A DNA stretch of 64,000 nt, taken from Pseudomonas cuatrocienegasensis. GTDB taxonomy: Bacteria > Pseudomonadota > Gammaproteobacteria > Pseudomonadales > Pseudomonadaceae. Positions 1 to 8,865 of this stretch are shown here, one piece after another. How positions within the stretch are numbered: the stretch's first letter is position 1; every line of letters starts with the position of its first letter. The notes under the pieces were generated by a model. It was not told the origin of the DNA. It made no database searches and was given only the letters and a program-made list of their open reading frames with translations. A program made the position numbers and the translations under genes. The stretch is taken from contig NZ_FOFP01000011.1 of the NCBI RefSeq assembly GCF_900110925.1, forward strand, positions 1-64,000. Reading direction: 5' to 3'.

Positions 1-30
1 GCCATTCAGCGGTATGGCAGAGAGTCCAAA

Positions 31-130
31 AGCTTCGCGCCGGCGCGGCGCTCCTACCCATGCGTGAGCGAGGCAGGGCAGCGCTCCGCTTTAGCTGCGA
101 TGCTTTCAGCGCTTTGAAGATCTACCGCGC
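31..130. repeat. Composite REP-like fragment
   Basis: The stretch starts with a copy of the GC-rich REP arm (core CTTCGCGCC...GCGCTCCTAC) also present near 54.1, 54.25 and 58.26 kb. It continues with TTTAGCTGCGATGCTTTCAG and the following bases, nearly the same as 13,461-13,500 (TTTAGCCGCGACGCTTTCAG). It is therefore part of the same dispersed repeat families and holds no gene. Confidence 0.65.
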
Positions 131-131
131 C

Positions 132-183
132 AGGGTCTGTTCCCGTTTCGTCGCAAGCCGCGAACGAAACAGGAACAGACCCT
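132..183 (-). terminator. Long inverted repeat at the ampDh2 stop codon, probable 3' hairpin
   Basis: Two 20-base arms (132-151 and 164-183) pair with one mismatch around a 12-base loop; in the minus-strand transcript the mismatch becomes a G-U pair. The right arm overlaps the ampDh2 stop codon (182-184). There is no U tract, so it may be a stabilising 3' end hairpin or a mobile repeat rather than a true intrinsic terminator. Part of one arm (GGGAACAGACC) recurs at about 58,327. Confidence 0.45.
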
Positions 184-955
184 AGGGCGTATTGAGCACA
201 TCCAGCAGGGCCGCCGTCTGGGCATCCGGCTGTCCGTCATAGCGCGCCGGGCGGTACTTCATCTGAAACGCCGCGATCACGTTACGGGTGGCCTCGTCGA
301 GGATACCGTGCTGGTCAACCACATAGCCCTGACGCGCCAGCTGGGCCTGGAACCAGGCCACATCCGGTAGCTGCATGGCATACAGTACCTGCCGATTGAC
401 CACCGCCTGGGCATCCGGCCAGGGCACCAGCCCGGCATCGGCCAGTTGCTTCCAGGGGAACAACGGCCCCGGGTCGACCTTGCGTTGCGGCGCCACATCG
501 CTGTGGCCAATGATGCTGCCCAGGGGCAGTTCATGGCGCGCGACGATATCCTTGAGCAACACGATCAGCGCATCGATCTGCGCCTGGCTGTATGGCTGCC
601 AGACCTTGCCCTGGGGGCCTTCGGTATAGCCGGCATTGATCATCTCGATACCGATGCTGCTGGCGTTGAGCCAGGTGCGCCCTTGCCAGACGCTCTCGCC
701 GGCATGCCAGGCGCGGCGGTTTTCGTCGACCAACTGGTAGATGGTCGCCGGCGCGCGGTCGATCAGGTAATGACTGCTGACCTGCTCCTCAGTGAGCAAC
801 TGCAGCGAATGCGCCAGGTCGGTCGAGGTGTAGTGCAGGATCACGTACTGCACGCGGCTGCTCTGGCCGATCGCGGTATGCGAGGTGTCGATACGCGGGC
901 CGCTGGCGCAGCCGGCCAGCAGGATCATCAATAAACTCAGGCAGAAAACTTTCAT
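182..955 (-). CDS. ampDh2: N-acetylmuramoyl-L-alanine amidase, AmpDh2-like outer-membrane lipoprotein
   Basis: A 257-residue peptidoglycan amidase that should cleave the bond between MurNAc and the stem peptide in the periplasm. The N-terminus is a lipoprotein signal with lipobox LAGC (Cys16). An Amidase_2 domain spans about 30-175, with candidate zinc and catalytic residues in VILHYTS (His41) and GHSDVAPQRKVDPG. A C-terminal peptidoglycan-binding domain (about 190-250, including the QGYVVDQHGILDEATRN region) follows. The lipobox and domain order fit AmpDh2 rather than cytoplasmic AmpD. Its start codon overlaps the stop of the upstream marC-like gene, so the two are probably co-transcribed. 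Confidence 0.85.
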   Translation of the reverse strand: MKVFCLSLLMILLAGCASGPRIDTSHTAIGQSSRVQYVILHYTSTDLAHSLQLLTEEQVSSHYLIDRAPATIYQLVDENRRAWHAGESVWQGRTWLNASSIGIEMINAGYTEGPQGKVWQPYSQAQIDALIVLLKDIVARHELPLGSIIGHSDVAPQRKVDPGPLFPWKQLADAGLVPWPDAQAVVNRQVLYAMQLPDVAWFQAQLARQGYVVDQHGILDEATRNVIAAFQMKYRPARYDGQPDAQTAALLDVLNTP

Positions 956-1545
956 GGGCGGATATGCAAGACGCTCTGTAGGTTATCCAGCAGCATGTCG
1001 ACGCTGAGCATGATCAATAGCATGCCCATCAGCCGTTCCACTGCCGTCAGCCCGCGGGGGCCGAGGAACCGCTGCAGCAACGAAGCCTGCAACAGGATGA
1101 AGGCGGTCACGCCCCAGGCCAGGAGCAGCGCGGCATACAACTCCCACAACGGCCCCTCATGGGTGTTGCGCAGGGTCATCAGCACGGCCAGCGCCGAAGG
1201 CCCGGCGACTGCCGGGGTGGCCAAGGGTACTAGCATCGGTTCGCCATCGGGCAAATCACCGAGCAGACCTTCAGGCCGGGGAAAGATCAGCCGCATGGCG
1301 ATCACGAACAGGATGATACCGCCGGCAATGGCCGTCGCCTCGCGCGACAGGCCCAGACCGCTGAGGACTTTGTCACCAAAGGTAAGGAACAGCAGCAACA
1401 GCGCCAGGGCGAACAGCAGCTCGCGGGCCGCAACCCACAAGCGCCGTGCGGGGCTGACGTTTTTCAGTGCAGCGATATAGATGGCGATATTGCCGAACGG
1501 GTCGGTGACCAGAAAGATCAGTACCGCAATGCTGAGGATGTCCAT
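952..1545 (-). CDS. MarC family integral membrane protein
   Basis: A 197-residue inner-membrane protein with about six hydrophobic segments and the MarC/UPF0056 hallmark near the N-terminus (VTDPFGNIAIYIA). The ATG at 1545 is chosen because the first membrane helix starts there; the longer reading frame adds only a polar, Arg-rich stretch. The family has no settled function. The stop overlaps the ampDh2 start by four bases (ATGA), pointing to translational coupling. Confidence 0.8.
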   Translation of the reverse strand: MDILSIAVLIFLVTDPFGNIAIYIAALKNVSPARRLWVAARELLFALALLLLFLTFGDKVLSGLGLSREATAIAGGIILFVIAMRLIFPRPEGLLGDLPDGEPMLVPLATPAVAGPSALAVLMTLRNTHEGPLWELYAALLLAWGVTAFILLQASLLQRFLGPRGLTAVERLMGMLLIMLSVDMLLDNLQSVLHIRP

Positions 1546-1683
1546 GATGTCTCCGAAAACACCCGGCCGGCCATCGGCCCGGCGCGACATTTTAGGGGTC
1601 TGTAGCCTGCCGCGTCACAGTGAACTTGCAGCCGCATAGGGTTTCAGAATTCAATGGCTGCCTAATGTCGCGAGGATCACGCC

Positions 1684-3102
1684 ATGCGTGCGCTGCTCTG
1701 GTTCAAAAACGACCTGCGTCTTGATGACCACCCGGCACTGCAAGCCAGCCTGCAGGCCCAATGCCTGCTGCCCGTCTATGTGCTGGACCCGGCACTGCTG
1801 CAGCGTGGCGAGTTCGGCAGCCGCCGCCTGGGCGTGCACCGCGCGCGCTTCCTGCTGGAAAGCCTCGCCGCCCTGGACAGCGCGCTGCGTCGGCGTGGCT
1901 CGCACCTGCTGGTCCTGCCTGGTAGCGCAGAAAAGGTGATTCCCGAGCTGGTCGAGCAACTGCAGTTGCAGCAGGTCTTCACCTTGCAGGAAATCGCTCC
2001 CGACGAGCGCGCCTTGGTCACCCGTGTCGCCCGCCGCCTGGGCAGTACTCCGCTGCACCAGAGTGCCGATAACAGCTTGCTGCGCGCCGAAGACCTGCCA
2101 TGCACGGTGGCCGAGCTGCCGCAGGTGTTCACCCAGTTCCGCAACCTGGTCGAGGAACGCCTGCAGGTGTTCCAGCCGAGCGTCATTCCGAACAGCTTGC
2201 CGCCTTTACCGGCCAACGCCGAGGCACTGCTGCATCCCTTGCCAAGCCTGTCGCAAATGGGCCTGGGCGAACCCTTGAGCGTGGCGGCCAGTGCCTTCCC
2301 GTTTGCCGGCGGAGAGCCGGCGGCCCTCGCGCGGTTGCGCGACTACCTGTGGAGCAGTCAGGCGGTACGCCAGTACAAAGAAACGCGAAATGGCCTGATC
2401 GGCAGCGAATATTCGTCGAAATTCTCGCCCTGGCTGGCCAATGGCTGCCTCTCGGCGCGCCGCGTGGTCGCCGAGCTGCGCCGTCACGAAGCCCAGTTCG
2501 GGCGCAATGATTCGACCTACTGGCTGTGGGTGGAAATGCTCTGGCGCGACTTCTTCCGCTGGACCCTGGTGCGCCACGGCAGCGCGCTGTTCAAGGCGGG
2601 TGGGCTGAAAGCCACCGAGCGCGCGCCCAGTGCGGTAGATGAACGCTTCGAGCAATGGTGTCAGGGCCGTACAGGAATGCCCTTGGTCGACGCCAATATG
2701 CGTGAACTGGCAACAACCGGCTTTATGTCCAACCGTGGCCGGCAGATTGTCGCCAGCTACCTGATCAACGACCTGCAACAAGACTGGCGACATGGCGCGG
2801 CCTGGTTCGAGGAGCACCTGATCGACTATGACCCGGCGAGCAACTGGGGCAACTGGGCGTATCTCGCCGGCGTGGGCAGCGACCCTCGGCGCAACCGCAT
2901 CTTCAATGCCTTGCGCCAGGCCCGCGAGTACGATCCGGATGCCGCCTACGTCAGCCTCTGGCTACCAGAGCTGCACGCCTTGCCGGTGCACCTGCGGCAT
3001 ACGCCTTTCCTGCTCTCGCGCCTGCAGCTGGACGCCTTGCATTACCCGCGACTCGAGCAGATACCAGAAACCTGGCAACCCTACTTACCACAGGTGGCCT
3101 GA
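1684..3102 (+). CDS. DASH-family cryptochrome / photolyase
   Basis: A 472-residue flavoprotein of the photolyase/cryptochrome family. The N-terminal alpha/beta antenna-binding domain (about 1-165) opens with ALLWFKNDLRLDDH. The C-terminal FAD domain contains YKETRNGLIGSEYSSKFSPW and the cry-DASH signature region from GFMSNRGRQI through DYDPASNWGNWAYLAGVG (about 345-395). The family repairs cyclobutane pyrimidine dimers mainly in single-stranded DNA and may also act in signalling. The start has a GAGG ribosome-binding site. It is convergent with the diguanylate cyclase gene, 21 bases away. Confidence 0.92.
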   Translation: MRALLWFKNDLRLDDHPALQASLQAQCLLPVYVLDPALLQRGEFGSRRLGVHRARFLLESLAALDSALRRRGSHLLVLPGSAEKVIPELVEQLQLQQVFTLQEIAPDERALVTRVARRLGSTPLHQSADNSLLRAEDLPCTVAELPQVFTQFRNLVEERLQVFQPSVIPNSLPPLPANAEALLHPLPSLSQMGLGEPLSVAASAFPFAGGEPAALARLRDYLWSSQAVRQYKETRNGLIGSEYSSKFSPWLANGCLSARRVVAELRRHEAQFGRNDSTYWLWVEMLWRDFFRWTLVRHGSALFKAGGLKATERAPSAVDERFEQWCQGRTGMPLVDANMRELATTGFMSNRGRQIVASYLINDLQQDWRHGAAWFEEHLIDYDPASNWGNWAYLAGVGSDPRRNRIFNALRQAREYDPDAAYVSLWLPELHALPVHLRHTPFLLSRLQLDALHYPRLEQIPETWQPYLPQVA

Positions 3103-3123
3103 GAGCTTTAGCGTGCCTGCTGG

Positions 3124-4998
3124 TCAATCATGCTCGACACGATTACGCCCGCCGCGCTTGGCGCGGTACAGGGCCTGATCGGCGCGCTCGAAAACCTGGG
3201 TGCTGCGATCGCCTGCGGCAAAGGCGCTGATCCCGGCTGACAGGGTGATGGTGACCCGCACCCCCTTGAAGTGGAAGGGGCAGCGCTCGATGGACTCACG
3301 CAGGGTTTCGAGCAACTGCACCCCGCCTTCCAGAGGCGTCGAGGGGATCAACAGAACGAACTCTTCACCACCGAAGCGGGCAATGAAGTCCGACTTGCGC
3401 AGGCGCTTGGCCAATTCGCCAGCGAGAATCTTCAACACCTTGTCGCCAGCCAGGTGGCCATAGTCATCGTTGATGCGCTTGAAGTGGTCGATATCCAGTA
3501 CCGCCAGCAACAGCTCACCACCGTAGCGCTGCCAGCGCGCCATTTCGACATCCAGACGCTCGCTCCAGGCGGCGCGATTAGGCAAGCCGGTCAGTGGGTC
3601 GAGCAGGGCTTTCTGGCGTTGCTCTTCGAGGTGGTCGCGAAAGCCCTTGGCCTCCTGCTCCATGCTCGCCACCCGCTCGACCAGGGTCTGCAGTCGCTCG
3701 ACCACCGCCTGCTCACGCTGGTCGCGCTGGCGCTGGTACTGGCTCATGGTGCCGATCAGGCCATCGAGGCGTTCCTCGACCAGGTGCTTGAGACTGTCCA
3801 GGTCCGTGGCTTGCTGCACGCTGCTGTTCAGACCATCGACTTGTTGCCGCAGCTCGATATCGAGCGCTCGCGCCGAGTTCATCGACTCGGCATAGCCCTC
3901 GTGAGCATCCTGCAGGCCACCCTGGAAGCTTGCCAGACGCTCGTTGAGCTGTTTGAGGTAGCCCTCGAACTCACGCTGCCCAACATCGGCGATGGCCAAC
4001 ATCAGCACCGCCAGGTCATCGAGCACGGGGACCAGCTCATAAAGGTTCAGACCGGCTTGAATTCGCGTGCGCAGCAGATCGGCCTGGGGTTGGTGGTAGG
4101 CCGGCAGCGGCAGCTCTTCGAGCAGTCCCAGCAAGGTCGCCTCGACATGGCTGGCGATGGCGCTGTAACCAGGCTCGGGGGCAGCGGGCAGGGCATAGTC
4201 CGGGTTGCTTTCAGCTTCAGGCACTGCCTGCGCCTCGACTGCCTGGGTGGCCCCAGCAGGCTCGGGCAAGAGTAACCGCGCGGATAGCGGCAAACTGTCC
4301 AGACTTGGCGTGCGAGCAGGTTGACTAGGGCGCTGCGGCGCAGCGACTGCAGGGCTCGGCTCGGGCAGAGGGACGGGCTCATCAACTGCACTGGCGAGGG
4401 CCTGCGTGCTCGGGCTCGGACTCAGAGGCGGCGGCGTTTCAGGCTCAGACACGACGACAGCCGGCTCTTCACGCTCATCGCGATTGCCAAATAAACGCTC
4501 CAGCAAACCGGGGCGTTCCGCTGTGTCGGCCGTGGTCAAGGCCAGCGCCTGGGCCTGCAGGTGGCTCAGCTCGGCGAGCAAGGCGGGCAGCTCGCGCACC
4601 TGCTCGGCGCGCTTGCCCAGTTGCTTGGCGAATTGCTTGAGGGGTTTGCGCGCCTCTCGCGGCAACTCCAGCTTGAGCAACTGGTCGACCAGCGCCGAGA
4701 GCGCACCGGACACCTGCCCAACCCGCTCCTGGCGGCGCTGCTCGGAGTCGAGCACGGCTTTTTCCAGGCGTGGGATCAGGGCAGACAGGCCGGCATCGAT
4801 ATCATCGCGGCGGAGGATTTCGCGCAGCTCATGCATGCACTGGTCGACACCTCGGTCAACGCCCTCGGCGGCCAGGCTGCTGCGCACCAGGCCACGGCGC
4901 AACAGGTCGAGCCGCGCATCCCAGCGGCGCTCGAGCTTTTCCTGTTGTTCCAGGCTACTGAGGTATTTGTCTTTCCAGCGAGAGGCGTCGTCGCTCAT
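3124..4998 (-). CDS. dgcH: GGDEF diguanylate cyclase, DgcH-like
   Basis: A 624-residue protein expected to make cyclic di-GMP from two GTP. The C-terminal GGDEF domain starts near [12 protein letters not shown] and has an intact active site GGEEF; an RxxD inhibitory site (RKSD) lies exactly five residues before it, predicting product inhibition. The N-terminal two thirds is charged and coiled-coil rich with a Pro-rich linker around 180-240 and no transmembrane segment, so it looks cytoplasmic. The ATG at 4998 is preferred over a TTG two codons upstream. Position beside the EEP gene and dsbA matches PA5487 (dgcH) of P. aeruginosa. Confidence 0.85.
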   Translation of the reverse strand: MSDDASRWKDKYLSSLEQQEKLERRWDARLDLLRRGLVRSSLAAEGVDRGVDQCMHELREILRRDDIDAGLSALIPRLEKAVLDSEQRRQERVGQVSGALSALVDQLLKLELPREARKPLKQFAKQLGKRAEQVRELPALLAELSHLQAQALALTTADTAERPGLLERLFGNRDEREEPAVVVSEPETPPPLSPSPSTQALASAVDEPVPLPEPSPAVAAPQRPSQPARTPSLDSLPLSARLLLPEPAGATQAVEAQAVPEAESNPDYALPAAPEPGYSAIASHVEATLLGLLEELPLPAYHQPQADLLRTRIQAGLNLYELVPVLDDLAVLMLAIADVGQREFEGYLKQLNERLASFQGGLQDAHEGYAESMNSARALDIELRQQVDGLNSSVQQATDLDSLKHLVEERLDGLIGTMSQYQRQRDQREQAVVERLQTLVERVASMEQEAKGFRDHLEEQRQKALLDPLTGLPNRAAWSERLDVEMARWQRYGGELLLAVLDIDHFKRINDDYGHLAGDKVLKILAGELAKRLRKSDFIARFGGEEFVLLIPSTPLEGGVQLLETLRESIERCPFHFKGVRVTITLSAGISAFAAGDRSTQVFERADQALYRAKRGGRNRVEHD

Positions 4999-5088
4999 GC
5001 TCAACCCAGGCTCAGGTAATGCGGCATTCTCACACAGGGATCAAGTGCGATTCCAGATTGCTATCAAACACTGAAACACTCCCGCTCA

Positions 5089-5961
5089 TCACTGATCGGG
5101 GGCGTTATTGAGCATAGGCGGTTGACCCGCATTGAGCGCGTGCGGCAGACGAATATCTACGGCCACCGGCAGATGATCGGATATCGGCTGGGCAACCACC
5201 TCAAAGCGCTCCAAGGCCAGGCCCGAGCTGATCAGAATATGATCCAGACAACGCTGCGGACGCCAGCTCGGGAAGGTCGCCTCAAGCTGCGGCGCCAGCA
5301 GGCCGAGGTCGCGCAGCGGCGAGTGCTGCAACAGGTCGTTGGCGTGGGTGTTCATATCACCCATGAGTATCTGGTGGCGGTAGCCGCCAATCAGCTCGCG
5401 GATATACGCCAACTGGCGGGTGCGCGTACGCGCGCCGAGAGACAGATGCATCATCACCACGACCACCGCATCTTCACCTTCGCCGATGGTCATCAACACC
5501 GCGCCGCGCCCGGGCGGACCCGGCAACGGGTGATCCTCCAGCAGACTAGGCCGCAAGCGGCTGAGCAAGCCATTGCTGTGCTGGGCGAAACGCCCGAGGT
5601 TGCGATTGAGCTGCTGATACCAGAGCGGGAAGTGGCCGAGTTGCGCCAGGTGTTCGACCTGGTTGATACCACCCGAACGCAGGCTGCCGCCGTCGACTTC
5701 CTGCAGGGCAACCAGGTCGTAATCGGCCAACAGATCGCCGATGCGCCGCAGGTTCAGGGCGCGACCAGGGTGCGGCAGCAGGTGCTGCCAGCCGCGAGTG
5801 AGGTAGTGGTGATAGCGTTCGGTGCTGATACCGACCTGAATATTGAAGCTGAGCAGGCGCAGCACACCGTCACTCGGCCACGCCTGCACCGGCGCACACT
5901 GTGGGTTGACCCGTGGATCACACAGGCCAACCGTGCGTGCAGACGACCAACGCCGCAGCAT
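5089..5961 (-). CDS. Endonuclease/exonuclease/phosphatase (EEP) family protein
   Basis: A 290-residue metal-dependent hydrolase with the EEP-fold motifs in order: LSFNIQ, LQEVDGG (metal-binding Glu), HLSLGARTR, GDMNTHAND and SDHLPV (catalytic Asp-His). The real substrate (nucleic acid, phospholipid or other phosphodiester) cannot be told from sequence. There is no clear signal peptide. The gene lies between dgcH and dsbA on the same strand, 21 bases from the dsbA stop, in the place of PA5488. Confidence 0.8.
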   Translation of the reverse strand: MLRRWSSARTVGLCDPRVNPQCAPVQAWPSDGVLRLLSFNIQVGISTERYHHYLTRGWQHLLPHPGRALNLRRIGDLLADYDLVALQEVDGGSLRSGGINQVEHLAQLGHFPLWYQQLNRNLGRFAQHSNGLLSRLRPSLLEDHPLPGPPGRGAVLMTIGEGEDAVVVVMMHLSLGARTRTRQLAYIRELIGGYRHQILMGDMNTHANDLLQHSPLRDLGLLAPQLEATFPSWRPQRCLDHILISSGLALERFEVVAQPISDHLPVAVDIRLPHALNAGQPPMLNNAPDQ

Positions 5962-5981
5962 GCGCGAGCGCTCGCGTCGCC

Positions 5982-6611
5982 TTACTGCGCCGCGCGTTCC
6001 TTGGCGATCAGTTGGTCTGCGACCTGCAGAGCCTGCTCAGGGCCACCGGAGCTGCCGATGTCGAAACGATACTTGCCATTGACGATCAGCACCGGCACAC
6101 CGGTGATCTGGTAGGCCATTGCCAGCTTCTTGGCCTTCTCCATGCGGCCTTTTACAGCGAAGGAATTGAAAGTCTTGAGGAAGGCGTCCTTGTCGACACC
6201 CTGGGTCGCGACAAAACTGGCCATTTCTTCGGGGCCGGCCAGTTTCTTGCCTTCCTGGTGAATGGCACGGAAAACGGCGTCATGCACCTGCTGCTCGACC
6301 TTCATGGTGTCCAGGGTGATGTACAGCTGACCGTGCATGTTCCAGGCGCCGCCGAACAGCGCCGGGACGCGCACGAAATTCACGTCATCGGGCAGTTTCT
6401 CGACCCAGGGATTGAGCGTCGGCTCGAACTGGTAGCAGTGCGGGCAGCCATACCAGAACAGCTCCACCACTTCGATCTTGCCGGGCACGGAGACCGGAAC
6501 AGGGCTGGACAGGGCGACGTACTGTTTGCCTTCTTCGATCGTGGCGGCATGGGCGGCAATGCCGAACAGGCTCGCACCGGCGAGAACAGCGGAGAGAATC
6601 AGGTTACGCAT
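5982..6611 (-). CDS. dsbA: Periplasmic thiol:disulfide oxidoreductase DsbA
   Basis: A 209-residue exported protein that introduces disulfide bonds into newly secreted proteins. A Sec signal peptide ends near AAHA. The thioredoxin fold carries the DsbA active site CPHC in ELFWYGCPHCYQFEP, and the cis-proline loop TGVPVLIVNG is present. The ATG at 6611 is chosen because the signal peptide starts there; the in-frame extension upstream is Arg-rich and not signal-like. Several periplasmic clients lie nearby (cytochromes, SCO). Confidence 0.95.
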   Translation of the reverse strand: MRNLILSAVLAGASLFGIAAHAATIEEGKQYVALSSPVPVSVPGKIEVVELFWYGCPHCYQFEPTLNPWVEKLPDDVNFVRVPALFGGAWNMHGQLYITLDTMKVEQQVHDAVFRAIHQEGKKLAGPEEMASFVATQGVDKDAFLKTFNSFAVKGRMEKAKKLAMAYQITGVPVLIVNGKYRFDIGSSGGPEQALQVADQLIAKERAAQ

Positions 6612-6704
6612 GCACAAACTCCTAAACGATGAAGTACGGCGAACAGCGGGCTTTCGACCGACAGCTGCCAATCAGGTTCCCGCATTGTAAGGGCACCTAA
6701 CATG

Positions 6705-6731
6705 AAAAAGGGTGGCCATGGCCACCCTTTT
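6705..6731 (-). terminator. Intrinsic terminator after cytochrome c4 gene
   Basis: A perfect 26-base palindrome (arms AAAAGGGTGGCC and GGCCACCCTTTT) lies 33 bases past the cc4 stop. On the minus strand it reads as a GC-rich stem followed by five U residues, so it should end the cytochrome transcript before dsbA. The flanking A tract would also let it work on the plus strand. Confidence 0.85.
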
Positions 6732-6763
6732 CTTTGCAGCGCGTTGCGCCTTGCCGGCAGGAC

Positions 6764-7369
6764 TCAGTGCAGGCCCTGAATGAAGCTGGACAGCGCTTCG
6801 ATGTCCTTGTTGCTCAGCTTGGCGGCGATACCGCGCATGATCATGCTGTCGCCATCATTGGTGCGGTTGCCTTCACGGAAGTCGGTCAGCTGCTTGGCCA
6901 CGTAGGTCGCATGCTGGCCGCCCAGGTGCGGGAAGCCAGCTGCGGCCAGACCAGCGCCATTGGGCGAGTGGCAGCCGATACAGGCAGGCATGCCTTCCTC
7001 GAGTTTGCCGCCACGGAACAGGGCCTCACCACGCTTGACCAATTCCGGGTCAGCTGCGCCAACGCTCATCTTCTGGCTGGCGTAGTAGGCGGCGATATCC
7101 GCCAGATCCTGCTCGCTGAGGTTATCCAACAGGCCCGTCATCTCGACGATGACACGGTTGCCACCCTTGATGTCGTTCAGCTGCTTGAGCAGATAGCGCT
7201 CGCCCTGGCCGGCCAGTTTCGGAAAGTTCGGTGCAGGGCTGTTGCCATCAGGGCCGTGGCAGGCGCCACAGACAACGACTTTTTCCTGCCCTGCGGCAGC
7301 ATCACCAGCGGCTTGGGCCAAACCGGTGATGCCCAGGGTCAACAGCAGACTCACGAGTACTTTGTTCAT
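6764..7369 (-). CDS. cc4: Diheme cytochrome c4
   Basis: A 201-residue periplasmic cytochrome with a Sec signal peptide (ending AQA) and two CXXCH heme sites, CGACH in the N-terminal half and CIGCH in the C-terminal half, each followed by a methionine-bearing region typical of axial ligands. Length and internal duplication match cytochrome c4, an electron carrier between the bc1 complex and terminal oxidases. It lies 47 bases after the c5-like cytochrome gene on the same strand, probably one operon, and is followed by a strong terminator. Confidence 0.93.
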   Translation of the reverse strand: MNKVLVSLLLTLGITGLAQAAGDAAAGQEKVVVCGACHGPDGNSPAPNFPKLAGQGERYLLKQLNDIKGGNRVIVEMTGLLDNLSEQDLADIAAYYASQKMSVGAADPELVKRGEALFRGGKLEEGMPACIGCHSPNGAGLAAAGFPHLGGQHATYVAKQLTDFREGNRTNDGDSMIMRGIAAKLSNKDIEALSSFIQGLH

Positions 7370-7416
7370 CAGCTAATCCAACTACGGCTAAGAGAGAAAA
7401 AGGGTTATGGGCCGGG

Positions 7417-7707
7417 CTACTGGCTCATCAGCGTGATGACAGCCTTGTAGTCCTCGGCTGTGCAATCCATGCACAAACCACGTGGCGGCATGGCATTCAG
7501 GCCATTGGTGACGCTCTGCACCAGTGTATCCATGCCCTTGGCCAGTCGCGGCTCCCAGGCGGCCTTGTCACCTTTTTTAGGTGACATAGGCAGTTGTCCG
7601 TTGTGGCAAGCCGCACACGCACGAGCGTAGACGGCTTCTGGATCTTGGGCGGCTTGGCTATTGAACGACAGCATCAACACGCCGGCAACCAGCAGCATTT
7701 TTTTCAT
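7417..7707 (-). CDS. Monoheme cytochrome c5-like protein
   Basis: A 96-residue exported protein with a short Sec signal and one heme attachment site, CAACH, near residue 33. A later MPPRGLCMDCTAED segment offers the Met ligand and a pair of cysteines, as in cytochrome c5. It probably carries electrons in the periplasm together with the diheme c4 encoded just downstream. The start has a GAGG ribosome-binding site. It is divergent from engB across 242 bases. Confidence 0.88.
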   Translation of the reverse strand: MKKMLLVAGVLMLSFNSQAAQDPEAVYARACAACHNGQLPMSPKKGDKAAWEPRLAKGMDTLVQSVTNGLNAMPPRGLCMDCTAEDYKAVITLMSQ

Positions 7708-7949
7708 GAGATCAACCTCATCAGGTGGGAACGTCGTGCTTTCTAACGAGCATCAGGTCTAATCGTTCCCGTGAACACTTGGCCATCAGGCAGGACAAAG
7801 CGCACACAAAATCTGCGGCATTATATACTGGCGGCACTGAAACGGAAACGACGCCGCTTGCCGCGCTCCCGCAGCTCGTGCAGGCTGCGCGCTTATGTCG
7901 CAAGGGCCATGGCCTTCGTTTCCTACGCCCGCCCTCACCGGATACCCTG

Positions 7950-8594
7950 ATGCTAGTAAAGAATCCCGTCATTGGCCTGTGCCAGCAAGCCACCTTCCAG
8001 ATCAGCGCCGCCAAGGTCGACCAATGCCCGGACGACATCGGTCATGAGGTCGCTTTCGCCGGCCGCTCCAATGCCGGCAAGTCCAGCGCACTCAATACCC
8101 TGACCCACGCCAGCCTGGCGCGCACCTCGAAAACCCCGGGGCGCACCCAGTTGCTGAACTTCTTCCGCCTCGATGACGAACGCCGCCTGGTCGACCTGCC
8201 GGGTTACGGCTACGCCAAGGTGCCGATCCCGCTCAAGCTGCACTGGCAGAAACACCTGGAAGCCTACCTCGGCAGCCGCGAAAGCCTGCGCGGGTTGATC
8301 CTGATGATGGACATCCGCCACCCCCTTACCGAGTTCGATCAGATGATGCTCGACTGGTCGGCGGCCAGCGAGATGCCCATGCACATCCTGCTGACCAAGG
8401 CCGATAAGCTGGCCTTTGGCGCCGCGAAGAACGCACTGCTCAAGGTGCAACAGGAGATTCACAAGGGCTGGGGTGACCGGGTCAGTATTCAGCTGTTCTC
8501 CGCACCCAAGCGCATGGGTATCGAAGAGGCGCAAATGGTCTTGGCTGAATGGCTGCACCTGCTGCCAGAAGCGGCAGACGACAGCGAGGCTTGA
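7950..8594 (+). CDS. engB: Ribosome biogenesis GTP-binding protein EngB (YihA)
   Basis: A 214-residue TRAFAC-class GTPase needed for large ribosomal subunit assembly. The P-loop is GRSNAGKSS, the G2 threonine lies in KTPGRTQ, G3 is DLPGYG and G4 is TKAD. The ATG at 7950 is chosen because family members start just before the first beta strand; about 75 upstream in-frame codons look non-coding. A CGCCGGCC/GGCCGGCG hairpin follows the stop. engB followed by an sRNA gene and then polA is the usual Pseudomonas order. Confidence 0.95.
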   Translation: MLVKNPVIGLCQQATFQISAAKVDQCPDDIGHEVAFAGRSNAGKSSALNTLTHASLARTSKTPGRTQLLNFFRLDDERRLVDLPGYGYAKVPIPLKLHWQKHLEAYLGSRESLRGLILMMDIRHPLTEFDQMMLDWSAASEMPMHILLTKADKLAFGAAKNALLKVQQEIHKGWGDRVSIQLFSAPKRMGIEEAQMVLAEWLHLLPEAADDSEA

Positions 8595-8600
8595 TGGATG

Positions 8601-8622
8601 CGCCGGCCACACAAGGCCGGCG
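8601..8622 (+). terminator. Hairpin after engB
   Basis: An 8-base-pair perfect stem (CGCCGGCC / GGCCGGCG) with a 6-base loop lies six bases past the engB stop. The following ACTTTCCTG is only weakly U-rich, so it is probably an inefficient or Rho-assisted terminator. Confidence 0.55.
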
Positions 8623-8635
8623 ACTTTCCTGCAGG

Positions 8636-8766
8636 CAAAAAAAACCCCGAACTTCATATGGGGAGGGAGAAGATCGGGGTTCAAGCTCTGAACCGCTAGG
8701 GCGGGGCTCAGATATCTGCCAACACTTAACACAACAAAGGAGCATGAAGGGCTTTGCGGGCCATTC
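8636..8766 (-). ncRNA. ersA: ErsA-like small regulatory RNA
   Basis: On the minus strand an AlgU-type promoter is followed about 130 bases later by a textbook terminator: 12-base arms (8670-8681 and 8643-8654, one mismatch) and then eight T residues in the DNA. The predicted transcript of about 131 nt matches the 132 nt reported for P. aeruginosa ErsA, and the site between engB and polA is the same. The terminator hairpin loop contains the C-rich CTCCCTCCCC, a plausible seed that could pair with ribosome-binding sites. The start site is inferred from the promoter. ErsA is known as an envelope-stress sRNA acting on algC and others. Confidence 0.8.
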
Positions 8767-8772
8767 GTAAAC

Positions 8773-8800
8773 TCTGACCACTGCGTCAGGAGCAAAGTTC
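8773..8800 (-). promoter_or_regulatory. AlgU (sigma-22 / RpoE-type) promoter of ersA
   Basis: Read on the minus strand, GAACTT (8800-8795) is followed by 17 bases and TCAGA (8777-8773). This fits the sigma-E/AlgU consensus GAACTT-N16/17-TCTGA with one difference. It predicts envelope-stress control of the sRNA. Confidence 0.75.
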
Positions 8801-8865
8801 AGCGCTGCTCAAATCTTTCTGGAATAAAAATCCTTCCCAACTAGCCTTGTGCTTTTAAGGCCCGA

